23,501 nucleotides of DNA, from the NCBI RefSeq assembly GCF_937891315.1, contig NZ_CALAGI010000108.1, positions 1 to 23,501 on the forward strand, in the 5' to 3' direction. The DNA is from an uncultured Amaricoccus sp. Its GTDB lineage: Bacteria > Pseudomonadota > Alphaproteobacteria > Rhodobacterales > Rhodobacteraceae. The notes beneath the pieces are model-generated. The model was not told where the DNA came from, made no database searches, and worked only from the letters and a program-made list of their open reading frames with translations. Positions 7,297 through 14,075 of the stretch are shown piece by piece. The stretch's first letter is position 1, and each line of letters opens with the position of its first letter. Both the position numbers and the translations under genes were made by a program.

Positions 7297-10200
7297 ATGA
7301 GCAAGTTTGGCGCGGTCGATCGAATCTACCACGAGGATCCGGAGGACGTATCGGCGAGCGGCATCGCAGATCCGTTTCCTGTTCACGACAAGCTCTCTAA
7401 AATTGACGTGGTATTGATCAAGGACAGCTGGAACAAGTTTCTGGCATTTGATGAAATGCTGACCGAGATGTTCTTCGAACGCCTCGTACTGGATGTTCCG
7501 GAAATCGCCGACCAATTCGGCGCCGCTATCGATCAGGCCGCGGCCGAGTTCCTCAAGCTGTTCGACCTCGCCGTGCGGGCCATCGATCCGCGCACCGAGA
7601 CCGTCCTGCGCGAGGCCTATGCCAGCGCGCCCGGCGCTCGTGCCGCGCGCAGCAAGACGATCGAGGAATGCGGCGCCTTCTTCTCGACCTATGGCCTTAC
7701 CCCCGACCAGTGGCGGATGGCGCAGAACACCTTCCTCTGGGCCTTCGGCAAGGTGCCATATCTCGAGGATTTCGAGCGCGAGGATCTGGCGCGCAAGGGT
7801 GAATCCGCGCTTGGTCGCTTCTTCGCCATGGAAATCGCCGGGCCGATGATCGCCCACGCGATCGCCGAGGACCGCGCCCTCTCGCCCGAGATCATCGCCG
7901 AGATGCAGGCGGGCGCCGAGAAGATGCTGAGCCAGCCGCAGGAGGCCGGTATCTTCTTCTACCAGACTCTGTTTCGCACCTTCCCCGAGGTTCTGCGCCA
8001 TTTCCGCACGGCGGACATGGACATGCTGTCGCGCCACCTGATCGAGACCGTGGTGTTCCTGAGCCGCGTGGCGACCAAACCGCGCAGCCTGCGGACGGAA
8101 TTGCGCAATCTCGCCTCGGTTCATCAGGTGAACCAGATCCCGACCATCGACTATCCGAAACTGGCCGATCCGCTGCTCGAGACCCTGTCGACGTTCGGAC
8201 TTCCGCTGAACGACCGGATGCGTCGGGGATGGTCGGTGTTGTTCGGACGGGTGATCCGCGTCATCTCCGAGCCGATGGCGCAGCAGGAACGCCTCGGCGA
8301 AGCCGCGCGCGAATTCATCGACCAACTGGCCGAGGAACTCGCCTGGCCCGCGACCAAGGTCGAGAAGCGCTGGTCCGAGATTAGCCACGAGATCCGCGCG
8401 ACTGGCACCTATACCCAGACCTACGAAGAGATCGAATACGGCGCCAAGCTCGCCTGGCGCAACGCGCCGAAATGCATCGGCCGGATCAGCTGGAAGAACC
8501 TGATCGTGCGCGACCGCCGGCACGTGACCGAGCCGGACGCGATCTTCGCCGAATGCGTCGAGCATCTGCGCGCGGCCACCAACGGCGGCAATATCGAGAT
8601 CGTGCTCACCGTGTTCCGGCCCACCCGGCCGCAGGAGCGCTGGGGGCCGCGCATCTGGAACAGCCAGCTCATTCGCTACGCTGGATATGCGCTGCCGGAC
8701 GGGACGGTGATCGGCGACCGGGCGAATCTCGATCTCACCAGCGCGATCCGCAAGCTCGGCTGGCTCCCGCCCGAGAGGCCTTCGAATTTCGACATCCTGC
8801 CGCTGGTCATCGACGTGCCGGGCCACGAGCCCCGGCTCTACGAGCTGGACAAGGCGGACGTGCTCGAAGTGCCGATCAGCCACCCGAGCGAGCCGAAGGT
8901 GGCCGCGCTCGGCCTCAAATGGTGCGCGGTTCCCGCGATCGCCAATTTCCGCATGGAGATCGGCGGCATCGACTACGGCTGTCTGCCTTTCAACGGCTGG
9001 TTCATGGGTACCGAGATCGCACGCAACCTCTTCGAGGAAAAGCGCTACGATCGCGCCGCCGAGGTCGCCGAGACCTTCGGCCTTGACACGTCGAGCGAGA
9101 TGACGCTCTGGCGCGACCGGGCCTTCCTCGAGCTCAATACCGCCATCCTCCATTCCTTCAGCCAGGCGCGCGTGACGCTCGTCGACCATCAGACCGCCTC
9201 GCGGCAGTTCATGATCCATGACCTGCGCGAGAAGAAGGCGGGGCGCGAATGCCCGGCGCAATGGTCCTGGATCGCGCCGGCGGCCGGTGGCTCCACCACT
9301 CCGGTCTGGCACCACGAGACCCGCGATTTCCACCTCCGCCCCTGCTACAGCTACGCCGCCGACCGCTGGGCGGTGGTCGAGCGCGACATCGGGCCGGCGC
9401 GGATCCTGATGCCGGTCCAGCAGAAGACGCGGCGCCCGCTGATCCTCTACGCCTCGGAAACCGGCACCGCCGAGGGCTACGCCCGGCAGGCGGCCCGACG
9501 TCTCGCGCCGCTCTCGCCCGTGGTCCTGTCGCTCGACGAGGTCGATGTCGACACGCTGCCGCGCGAGTCGCTGGCGCTGCTCATCACGTCGACATGCCGG
9601 GACGGCGAAATCCCGGCGAACGGAAAGGCGCTGATGGAGTGGCTGTCGAGCTGCAAGCCCGGTGCGCTGCGCGGCCTGGGCTTCGCGGTGCTCGGCATTG
9701 GCAACCGGATCTATCCGAACTACTGCGCGGCCGCGACCGGTTTCGACGCGGCGCTGGAGGCGGCGGGCGGCGAGCGCCTGTCCGCGCTGACGCTCGCGGA
9801 CGAGATCGCCGGCCAGGCCGACACCGTCAAGCAGTGGCTGGAAATGTTTGCCAAGCTCTGGTCCGCCGACGGCCAGAGGGTGAAGGCCCGGCGCGCGATC
9901 GTCGAACTGATCCCGCCGGCGCGCTCCATCGAGTCCGACCCGGCGAATGTCGGCATCGTCGCCTTCAACAGCGAGATGCTGTCGGCCGAGCCGGGTGGCA
10001 GTCGCTCGACCCGCCATATCGGCATCATCCTCGCCGACGGGGCGCCGGCCTATGCGCCGGGCGACCATCTGGCGATCCATCCGGCGAATCCGGCGCATCT
10101 GGTCGAAGGCGTCTGCCGCCATCTCGGCCTGCCGCCGGAGGGCTGGTTCCGCGTGCTCGGCGCCTCGACGCCGACGCTCGAACGCTATCGCGACGGCTAT

Positions 10201-11268
10201 CCGGTGCACCGGCTGCTCGCCGAGGATCTCGACCTGATGATGCCGGACGCGCCGGAGGAGCTGATGGCCACGATGCGCGCGGTCAGTTCCGATCTCGACG
10301 ATCAGGCGCAGCTCGCCAAATGGCTCGACGTACTGAATCTCGAGGAGGCCAATCCGGCCCGGCGCCAGCTGCGCGGGTGGCTGCGCGACACCTACATCAC
10401 GCTGCTCGACCTCTTCGACGCCTTTCCGCAGTCGATCCCGTCGCTGGACCAGCTGATCGAGCTTCTGCCCCGCATGAAACCACGCCTCTATTCGATCGGC
10501 TCGAGCCCGCTCTGGCACCCGCGACAGGCGCGGATCATGACCGGCGTCCTCAATGTTCCGCAACGGGACGGCCGGGTGCGGCGGGGGCTCTGCTCGCACT
10601 ATCTCGCGGCGCGCAAGCCGGGCGACCAGGTCCGGATCACCCTGCGCTCGGCGCCACGCCGGCTGCCGGCGGAATTCGCGGGGCCGTTGCTGCTGGTTGG
10701 CGCGGGCACCGGCGTCTCTGCCCTGTTCGGCATCCTGCAGGATCGGGTCGCGCGTCAGGTACGCTCGGACCGCGACAATCCGGTCGCGCTCTATTTCGGC
10801 TGCCGGGGCGAGGACGAGTTCCTCCAGCGGCGCCACCTGATCGACTGGCGCGAGCAGGGCTTCCTTGGCCATCTCTCGGTCGCCTACTCGCGGCAAGGCC
10901 CGGCCAAGGCCTATGTACAGGACGCGCTCGACGAGGACGGTGCCACGGTCTGGGACATCCTCGGCCGGCCGGACAGCCGGTTCCTGATCTGCGGCGACGC
11001 CAAGATGGCGCAGGATGTCGAGGAGCGCGTGCTGCAGGTTCTGCAGCGTGAGGCGGGCTTCTCATACGCCGCCGCTGTTTCGTTCCTGCGCGATCTGCGC
11101 GCCGATGGCCGCTATATCGAGGATGTCTGGGGCGTCCAGCTCAACAGGGACGTGGCACTGCCCGAGATGGTTCGCGCGAAGTACGATCAGGGCTCGGGAT
11201 GGCTGATGCGGCTGCAGCGCGCGCTGACCGGGCGCAAGCCGAGGACCGGCTCGATCGTCCAGTACTAG
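7297..11268 (+). CDS. nos: Globin-globin-nitric oxide synthase fusion with full diflavin reductase
   Basis: This 1323-residue enzyme is predicted to make NO and citrulline from L-arginine, O2 and NADPH. Start ATG 7297 follows GAGGGG (a GTG at 7294 is adjacent). Order: globin-like domain 1 (about 33-185), whose proximal-His position is F129; globin 2 (about 195-345) with B10 Y222, CD1 F236, proximal H276 and Y286; NOS oxygenase (about 355-690) with haem-ligand C393 (RNAPKCIGR), substrate E573 (GWFMGTEI), pterin-site W656/W658 and gate residue I548. A 22-residue linker without a calmodulin helix leads to the FMN domain (ASETGTAEGY from 719) without the autoinhibitory insert. FAD/NADPH domains follow (RLYS 1063-1066; GAGTG 1135-1139; CGDAKMAQDV; FAD-stacking W1278). 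The tail after W1278 is 45 residues. Most bacterial NOS are oxygenase-only; a globin plus reductase recalls the cyanobacterial Synechococcus enzyme. Confidence 0.95.
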   Translation: MSKFGAVDRIYHEDPEDVSASGIADPFPVHDKLSKIDVVLIKDSWNKFLAFDEMLTEMFFERLVLDVPEIADQFGAAIDQAAAEFLKLFDLAVRAIDPRTETVLREAYASAPGARAARSKTIEECGAFFSTYGLTPDQWRMAQNTFLWAFGKVPYLEDFEREDLARKGESALGRFFAMEIAGPMIAHAIAEDRALSPEIIAEMQAGAEKMLSQPQEAGIFFYQTLFRTFPEVLRHFRTADMDMLSRHLIETVVFLSRVATKPRSLRTELRNLASVHQVNQIPTIDYPKLADPLLETLSTFGLPLNDRMRRGWSVLFGRVIRVISEPMAQQERLGEAAREFIDQLAEELAWPATKVEKRWSEISHEIRATGTYTQTYEEIEYGAKLAWRNAPKCIGRISWKNLIVRDRRHVTEPDAIFAECVEHLRAATNGGNIEIVLTVFRPTRPQERWGPRIWNSQLIRYAGYALPDGTVIGDRANLDLTSAIRKLGWLPPERPSNFDILPLVIDVPGHEPRLYELDKADVLEVPISHPSEPKVAALGLKWCAVPAIANFRMEIGGIDYGCLPFNGWFMGTEIARNLFEEKRYDRAAEVAETFGLDTSSEMTLWRDRAFLELNTAILHSFSQARVTLVDHQTASRQFMIHDLREKKAGRECPAQWSWIAPAAGGSTTPVWHHETRDFHLRPCYSYAADRWAVVERDIGPARILMPVQQKTRRPLILYASETGTAEGYARQAARRLAPLSPVVLSLDEVDVDTLPRESLALLITSTCRDGEIPANGKALMEWLSSCKPGALRGLGFAVLGIGNRIYPNYCAAATGFDAALEAAGGERLSALTLADEIAGQADTVKQWLEMFAKLWSADGQRVKARRAIVELIPPARSIESDPANVGIVAFNSEMLSAEPGGSRSTRHIGIILADGAPAYAPGDHLAIHPANPAHLVEGVCRHLGLPPEGWFRVLGASTPTLERYRDGYPVHRLLAEDLDLMMPDAPEELMATMRAVSSDLDDQAQLAKWLDVLNLEEANPARRQLRGWLRDTYITLLDLFDAFPQSIPSLDQLIELLPRMKPRLYSIGSSPLWHPRQARIMTGVLNVPQRDGRVRRGLCSHYLAARKPGDQVRITLRSAPRRLPAEFAGPLLLVGAGTGVSALFGILQDRVARQVRSDRDNPVALYFGCRGEDEFLQRRHLIDWREQGFLGHLSVAYSRQGPAKAYVQDALDEDGATVWDILGRPDSRFLICGDAKMAQDVEERVLQVLQREAGFSYAAAVSFLRDLRADGRYIEDVWGVQLNRDVALPEMVRAKYDQGSGWLMRLQRALTGRKPRTGSIVQY

Positions 11269-11276
11269 GCCTTTCG

Positions 11277-11309
11277 ACCGGCCGCTCCGAGAGGGCGGCC
11301 GGTTGTTTT
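11277..11309 (+). terminator. Rho-independent terminator of the NOS gene
   Basis: A 9-bp perfect stem (ACCGGCCGC at 11277-11285 with GCGGCCGGT at 11295-11303), extendable by two pairs around a small loop, is followed by TGTTTT. It begins 9 bp after the NOS stop, so NOS is probably monocistronic and separate from the following deaminase gene. Confidence 0.85.
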
Positions 11310-11357
11310 CACGGCGTCCGCCGTCTAGCCTTTCCTCCACCCGGTCGAAAGGTTCCC

Positions 11358-12719
11358 ATGACGAAAGAGCGCAGCCTGCAGATCCGCGACGCGGCGGTTC
11401 TCGTCACCATGGACGACGCGCGGCGCGAGATCGCGGGGGGATGCGTCCATATCGAGGGCAACCGGGTCGTCGCCGTCGGCACCCGGGCCGACATGCCCGA
11501 AACGGCGGACGAGGTGCTCGACCTCGCCGGCCACGTGGTGATCCCGGGGCTGATCAATACCCACCATCACATGTACCAGAGCCTGACGCGGGTCGTGCCC
11601 GCCGTGCAGGATGGCGAGCTCTTCGGCTGGTTGCGCGGGCTTTATCCGATCTGGGCGCGGCTGACGCCGGAGATGATCGGGGTCTCGACCCAGACGGCGA
11701 TGGCCGAGCTCCTGCTGTCGGGCTGCACCACCAGCTCGGACCACCTCTATGTCTATCCGAACGGCTGTCGGCTCGATGACAGCATCGCGGCGGCGGCCGA
11801 GATCGGCATGCGGTTCCACGCCGCGCGCGGCTCGATGAGCGTCGGCGAGAGCAAGGGCGGGCTGCCGCCTGATTCCTGCGTCGAGGAGGAAGAGGCGATC
11901 CTGAGGGACAGCCAGCGCCTGATCGAGAGCTACCACGATCCCGAGCGGTTCTCGATGCTGCGGCTGGTACTGGCGCCCTGCTCGCCCTTCTCGGTCTCGA
12001 CCGACCTGATGCGCGCCTCGGCCGAGATGGCGCGGGCCTACGGGGTGTCGCTGCATACCCATCTCGCCGAGAATGACAACGACATCGCCTACAGCCGCGA
12101 GAAGTTCGGGCGGACACCGGCGCAATATGCCGAGGATCTCGGCTGGCTCGGGCATGACGTCTGGCATGCGCATTGCGTGAAGCTCGACGCGCCGGGCATC
12201 GCGGCCTTCGCCCGCACCGGCACCGGCGTCGCACATTGCCCCTGCTCGAACATGCGCCTCGCCTCCGGGATCGCGCCGGTGCGCCGCATGATCGACGCCG
12301 GCGTGCCGGTCGGCCTGGGAGTCGATGGTTCGGCCTCGAACGATTCGAGTCACATGCTGGGCGAGGTTCGCCAATCGCTGCTGTTGCAGCGGGTCGGGTT
12401 CGGGCCGGATGCGATGACCGCGCGGCAGGCGCTGGAGATCGCGACCCGGGGCGGCGCGCGTGTGCTGAACCGCGATGATATCGGCCATCTCGCGCCCGGG
12501 ATGGCGGCCGATCTCGTCGCCTTCGACCTCTCCGGCATCGGTTTCGCCGGCGGGCTGCACGACCCGGTCGCGGCGCTGGTCTTCAACGCGGTGCCTTCGG
12601 TCGCCTTCGCCGTCGTCAACGGGCGGGTGGTGGCGCGGGACGGGCAACTGACCACGCTGGATCTCGGGCCGCTGATCGAGCGGCACAATCGTCTCGCGCG
12701 GACGCTGGTCAACGGCTAG
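11358..12719 (+). CDS. 8-oxoguanine deaminase-like amidohydrolase
   Basis: This is a 453-residue cytoplasmic metal-dependent amidohydrolase of the AtzB/TrzN/guanine deaminase group. It has the metal ligands H69/H71 in NTHHHMYQSLTR, HTHLAEN, the AHCVKLD histidine and the catalytic aspartate in LGVDGSASND. The segments NTHHHMYQ...LFGWLRGLYPIWARL match my memory of 8-oxoguanine deaminases (8-oxoguanine to urate, EC 3.5.4.32); hydroxy-triazine hydrolases are close relatives, so the substrate is not certain. ATG 11358 is preceded by GAAAGG. Earlier in-frame codons run back into the NOS gene and its terminator and were rejected. It stands alone after the NOS terminator. A role in salvage of oxidised purines would fit oxidative or nitrosative stress, but that link is only positional. 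Confidence 0.85.
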   Translation: MTKERSLQIRDAAVLVTMDDARREIAGGCVHIEGNRVVAVGTRADMPETADEVLDLAGHVVIPGLINTHHHMYQSLTRVVPAVQDGELFGWLRGLYPIWARLTPEMIGVSTQTAMAELLLSGCTTSSDHLYVYPNGCRLDDSIAAAAEIGMRFHAARGSMSVGESKGGLPPDSCVEEEEAILRDSQRLIESYHDPERFSMLRLVLAPCSPFSVSTDLMRASAEMARAYGVSLHTHLAENDNDIAYSREKFGRTPAQYAEDLGWLGHDVWHAHCVKLDAPGIAAFARTGTGVAHCPCSNMRLASGIAPVRRMIDAGVPVGLGVDGSASNDSSHMLGEVRQSLLLQRVGFGPDAMTARQALEIATRGGARVLNRDDIGHLAPGMAADLVAFDLSGIGFAGGLHDPVAALVFNAVPSVAFAVVNGRVVARDGQLTTLDLGPLIERHNRLARTLVNG

Positions 12720-12835
12720 CGGGGTCCGATCCGGCAGACCAGGCAGCGGCGGCGCGGGAAAATTTGCCATGGGAAACCGGGGATTAACCAAGGAGCGCTA
12801 GGACGGTTGCGATCAACGGTCCCGGGAGATTCCCC

Positions 12836-13618
12836 ATGTCCGCAGCCCGGTCCGGCCTCTGGCCGCGCCTCCTGCTCGCGCTGGCGTTCGCCGCGCAATC
12901 GCCGGCCGCGAAGGCCAGCGACGCCGAAGCCCAGACCGCGCTTTGCGATCGGGCGATCGTCCGGGGTGCGACGACGGCCGGTATTCCGGCCTCGGTGCTG
13001 AACGCGGTGTCCCTGACCGAAACCGGGCGCAACCAGGGTGGACGGCTGCGGCCCTGGCCCTGGGCGATCAACCGTGAAGGGCAGGGCTACTGGTTCGCGA
13101 CGCGCGAACAGGCGCTGGCCTTCGCACAGGCGAGTCTCGCCGAGGGACGTACCAGCTTCGATGTCGGCTGCTTCCAGATCAACTATCGCTGGCACGGGCA
13201 TAATTTCCCGTCCTTGGAGGCGATGTTCGACCAGGAGGCCGGGGCCGACTACGCGGCGCGGTTCCTGCGCGATCTGCATGGCGAGCTTGGCGACTGGTCG
13301 CGGGCGGCGGGGGCCTATCACTCGCGTACCCCGGAATATGCCCAGATCTATCGCGCGCGGTTCGACCGGATCCTCGCCAGCGTCGGCGACGCGCCGCTCG
13401 TCGTCACCGGCGACGTGGGGGCGAGCCCGGCCGCGGAGCCGGCGACGCCGCGCAAGAGCCGCGTCAAGCTGGCCCGGCCGCCGCTGATCATCACCATCGA
13501 CAAGCGCCAGTTCGCTCCGCCGCTGGCGGCGAAGGGCGAGCGTGCCTCGGCGGAACCGCCGGTACCCGCCGTGCTGCTGTCGCGCAACGAGATGCCGCGT
13601 CCGACGAGCGCTTTCTGA
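12836..13618 (+). CDS. Secreted lytic transglycosylase (SLT domain)
   Basis: This is a predicted periplasmic peptidoglycan lyase of 260 residues. It has an N-terminal signal peptide (hydrophobic LLLALAFAAQ, likely cut near AKA-SD at about 28) followed by a transglycosylase SLT fold. The catalytic glutamate is E62 in SLTETG, with the conserved GCFQINYRWHG and AAGAYHSRTPEYAQIY segments. The C-terminal 70 residues are Pro/Ala/Lys-rich and look disordered. ATG 12836 has GGGAG seven bases upstream. It directly precedes the flp pilus locus on the same strand, where such enzymes plausibly open the wall for pilus passage. The 211-bp gap to the pilin gene suggests it has a separate promoter. Confidence 0.88.
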   Translation: MSAARSGLWPRLLLALAFAAQSPAAKASDAEAQTALCDRAIVRGATTAGIPASVLNAVSLTETGRNQGGRLRPWPWAINREGQGYWFATREQALAFAQASLAEGRTSFDVGCFQINYRWHGHNFPSLEAMFDQEAGADYAARFLRDLHGELGDWSRAAGAYHSRTPEYAQIYRARFDRILASVGDAPLVVTGDVGASPAAEPATPRKSRVKLARPPLIITIDKRQFAPPLAAKGERASAEPPVPAVLLSRNEMPRPTSAF

Positions 13619-13724
13619 GGGGGTGAGCGTGGCAATTTTTACACCTGCGACCGAAGCCAATAGATGCGCCAGCGGGCTGTTAACTGCCCGTAAATATTTT
13701 GCTGTATTTATGCGATAAGTTTGG

Positions 13725-13739
13725 AAAAAACTGTCAGTA
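13725..13739 (+). repeat. Direct repeat copy 1, AAAAAACTGTNAGTA
   Basis: This is the first of two copies of AAAAAACTGTNAGTA (14 of 15 bases identical; the N is C here and G in copy 2). The copies begin 52 bp apart, about five helical turns, in the flp upstream region. They look like paired binding sites for one regulator. Confidence 0.6.
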
Positions 13740-13746
13740 TTGATTG

Positions 13747-13759
13747 CTTGAAATTCAAG
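13747..13759. promoter_or_regulatory. Palindrome CTTGAA-A-TTCAAG
   Basis: This is a perfect 13-bp odd-centred palindrome between the two direct repeats upstream of flp. Its symmetry suggests a small dimeric regulator. No family consensus was recognised. Confidence 0.5.
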
Positions 13760-13776
13760 TGATCATGTGGCACTAC

Positions 13777-13791
13777 AAAAAACTGTGAGTA
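13777..13791 (+). repeat. Direct repeat copy 2, AAAAAACTGTNAGTA
   Basis: This second copy of the 15-bp repeat ends 38 bp before the pilin ATG, so it may lie within the transcribed leader or overlap the core promoter. Confidence 0.6.
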
Positions 13792-13829
13792 ACACACGCC
13801 CCCGAAGACGTGAAAATGGAGAGTGAGAC

Positions 13830-14036
13830 ATGAAGTACAACTTTAATTTCGCCAAGCGTCTTCTGAAGGACGACAAGGGCGCCACCGCGATCGAATACGG
13901 CCTGCTGGCCGCGCTGATCGCCGTCGTGATCATCGCCGCCGTATCGACGCTGGGCGGCACGCTGCGCGACACCTTCACCGACGTGAACAGCTATATCGCC
14001 GACCCGTCCACCGCGCCGACTGGCGAAGAAGAATAA
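13830..14036 (+). CDS. flp: Flp-type (type IVb) pilin
   Basis: This is the major subunit of the Tad/Flp adhesive pilus, a 68-residue precursor. The short positively charged leader ends at G17. Cleavage between G17 and A18 would leave a mature protein of 51 residues starting ATAIEYGLLAALIAVVIIAAVS, with E22 at +5 and Y23 at +6, the Flp motif, and a single membrane helix. The C-terminus is acidic (TGEEE). ATG 13830 has GGAGAG six bases upstream. It is the first gene of the cpa/tad operon, 39 bp before cpaB. The processing peptidase (CpaA/TadV) is not in this window. Confidence 0.96.
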   Translation: MKYNFNFAKRLLKDDKGATAIEYGLLAALIAVVIIAAVSTLGGTLRDTFTDVNSYIADPSTAPTGEEE

Positions 14037-14066
14037 GGCTCCCGATACAGCGCCCCGGCCGGAGCC
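14037..14066 (+). promoter_or_regulatory. Possible hairpin between flp and cpaB
   Basis: GGCTCC (14037-14042, directly after the flp stop) can pair with GGAGCC (14061-14066), which contains the likely cpaB Shine-Dalgarno GGAG. The hairpin could both protect the abundant pilin mRNA 3' end and lower cpaB translation. The stem is only six GC-rich pairs with an 18-nt loop, so this is tentative. Confidence 0.35.
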
Positions 14067-14075
14067 ATCACGATC

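Larger units (their letters stand above)
13619..13829 (+). promoter_or_regulatory. Upstream region of the flp pilus operon
   Basis: This 211-bp A/T-rich spacer contrasts with the GC-rich genes on both sides. It holds TTAA-N7-TAAA at 13680-13694 (one base off the CtrA consensus), a pair of 15-bp direct repeats (13725-13739 and 13777-13791), a 13-bp palindrome between them (13747-13759) and the pilin Shine-Dalgarno GGAGAG at 13818-13823. This is almost certainly the main promoter region of the pilus genes. I could not assign -35/-10 boxes with confidence. Confidence 0.6.

Noticed and set aside
7249..10896. A 1215-codon open frame on the minus strand opposite the NOS gene
   Set aside because: It is a high-GC shadow of the NOS frame: the composition is Arg/Asp/Ala/His-rich with no recognisable domain, and the plus strand has unmistakable NOS motifs throughout.
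11199..11357. Extended N-terminus for the amidohydrolase starting inside the NOS gene
   Set aside because: It would be read through the NOS 3' end and the terminator hairpin; the family N-terminus fits the ATG at 11358, which has its own ribosome site.
13619..13660. Terminator after the lytic transglycosylase (GGTG...TTTTTACACC)
   Set aside because: The arms are only 4 bp with a long loop; not a convincing hairpin.
13766..13782. TGGCAC upstream of flp as a sigma-54 -24 element
   Set aside because: The -12 GC at the required spacing is missing (the sequence there is all A), so the sigma-54 consensus is not met.
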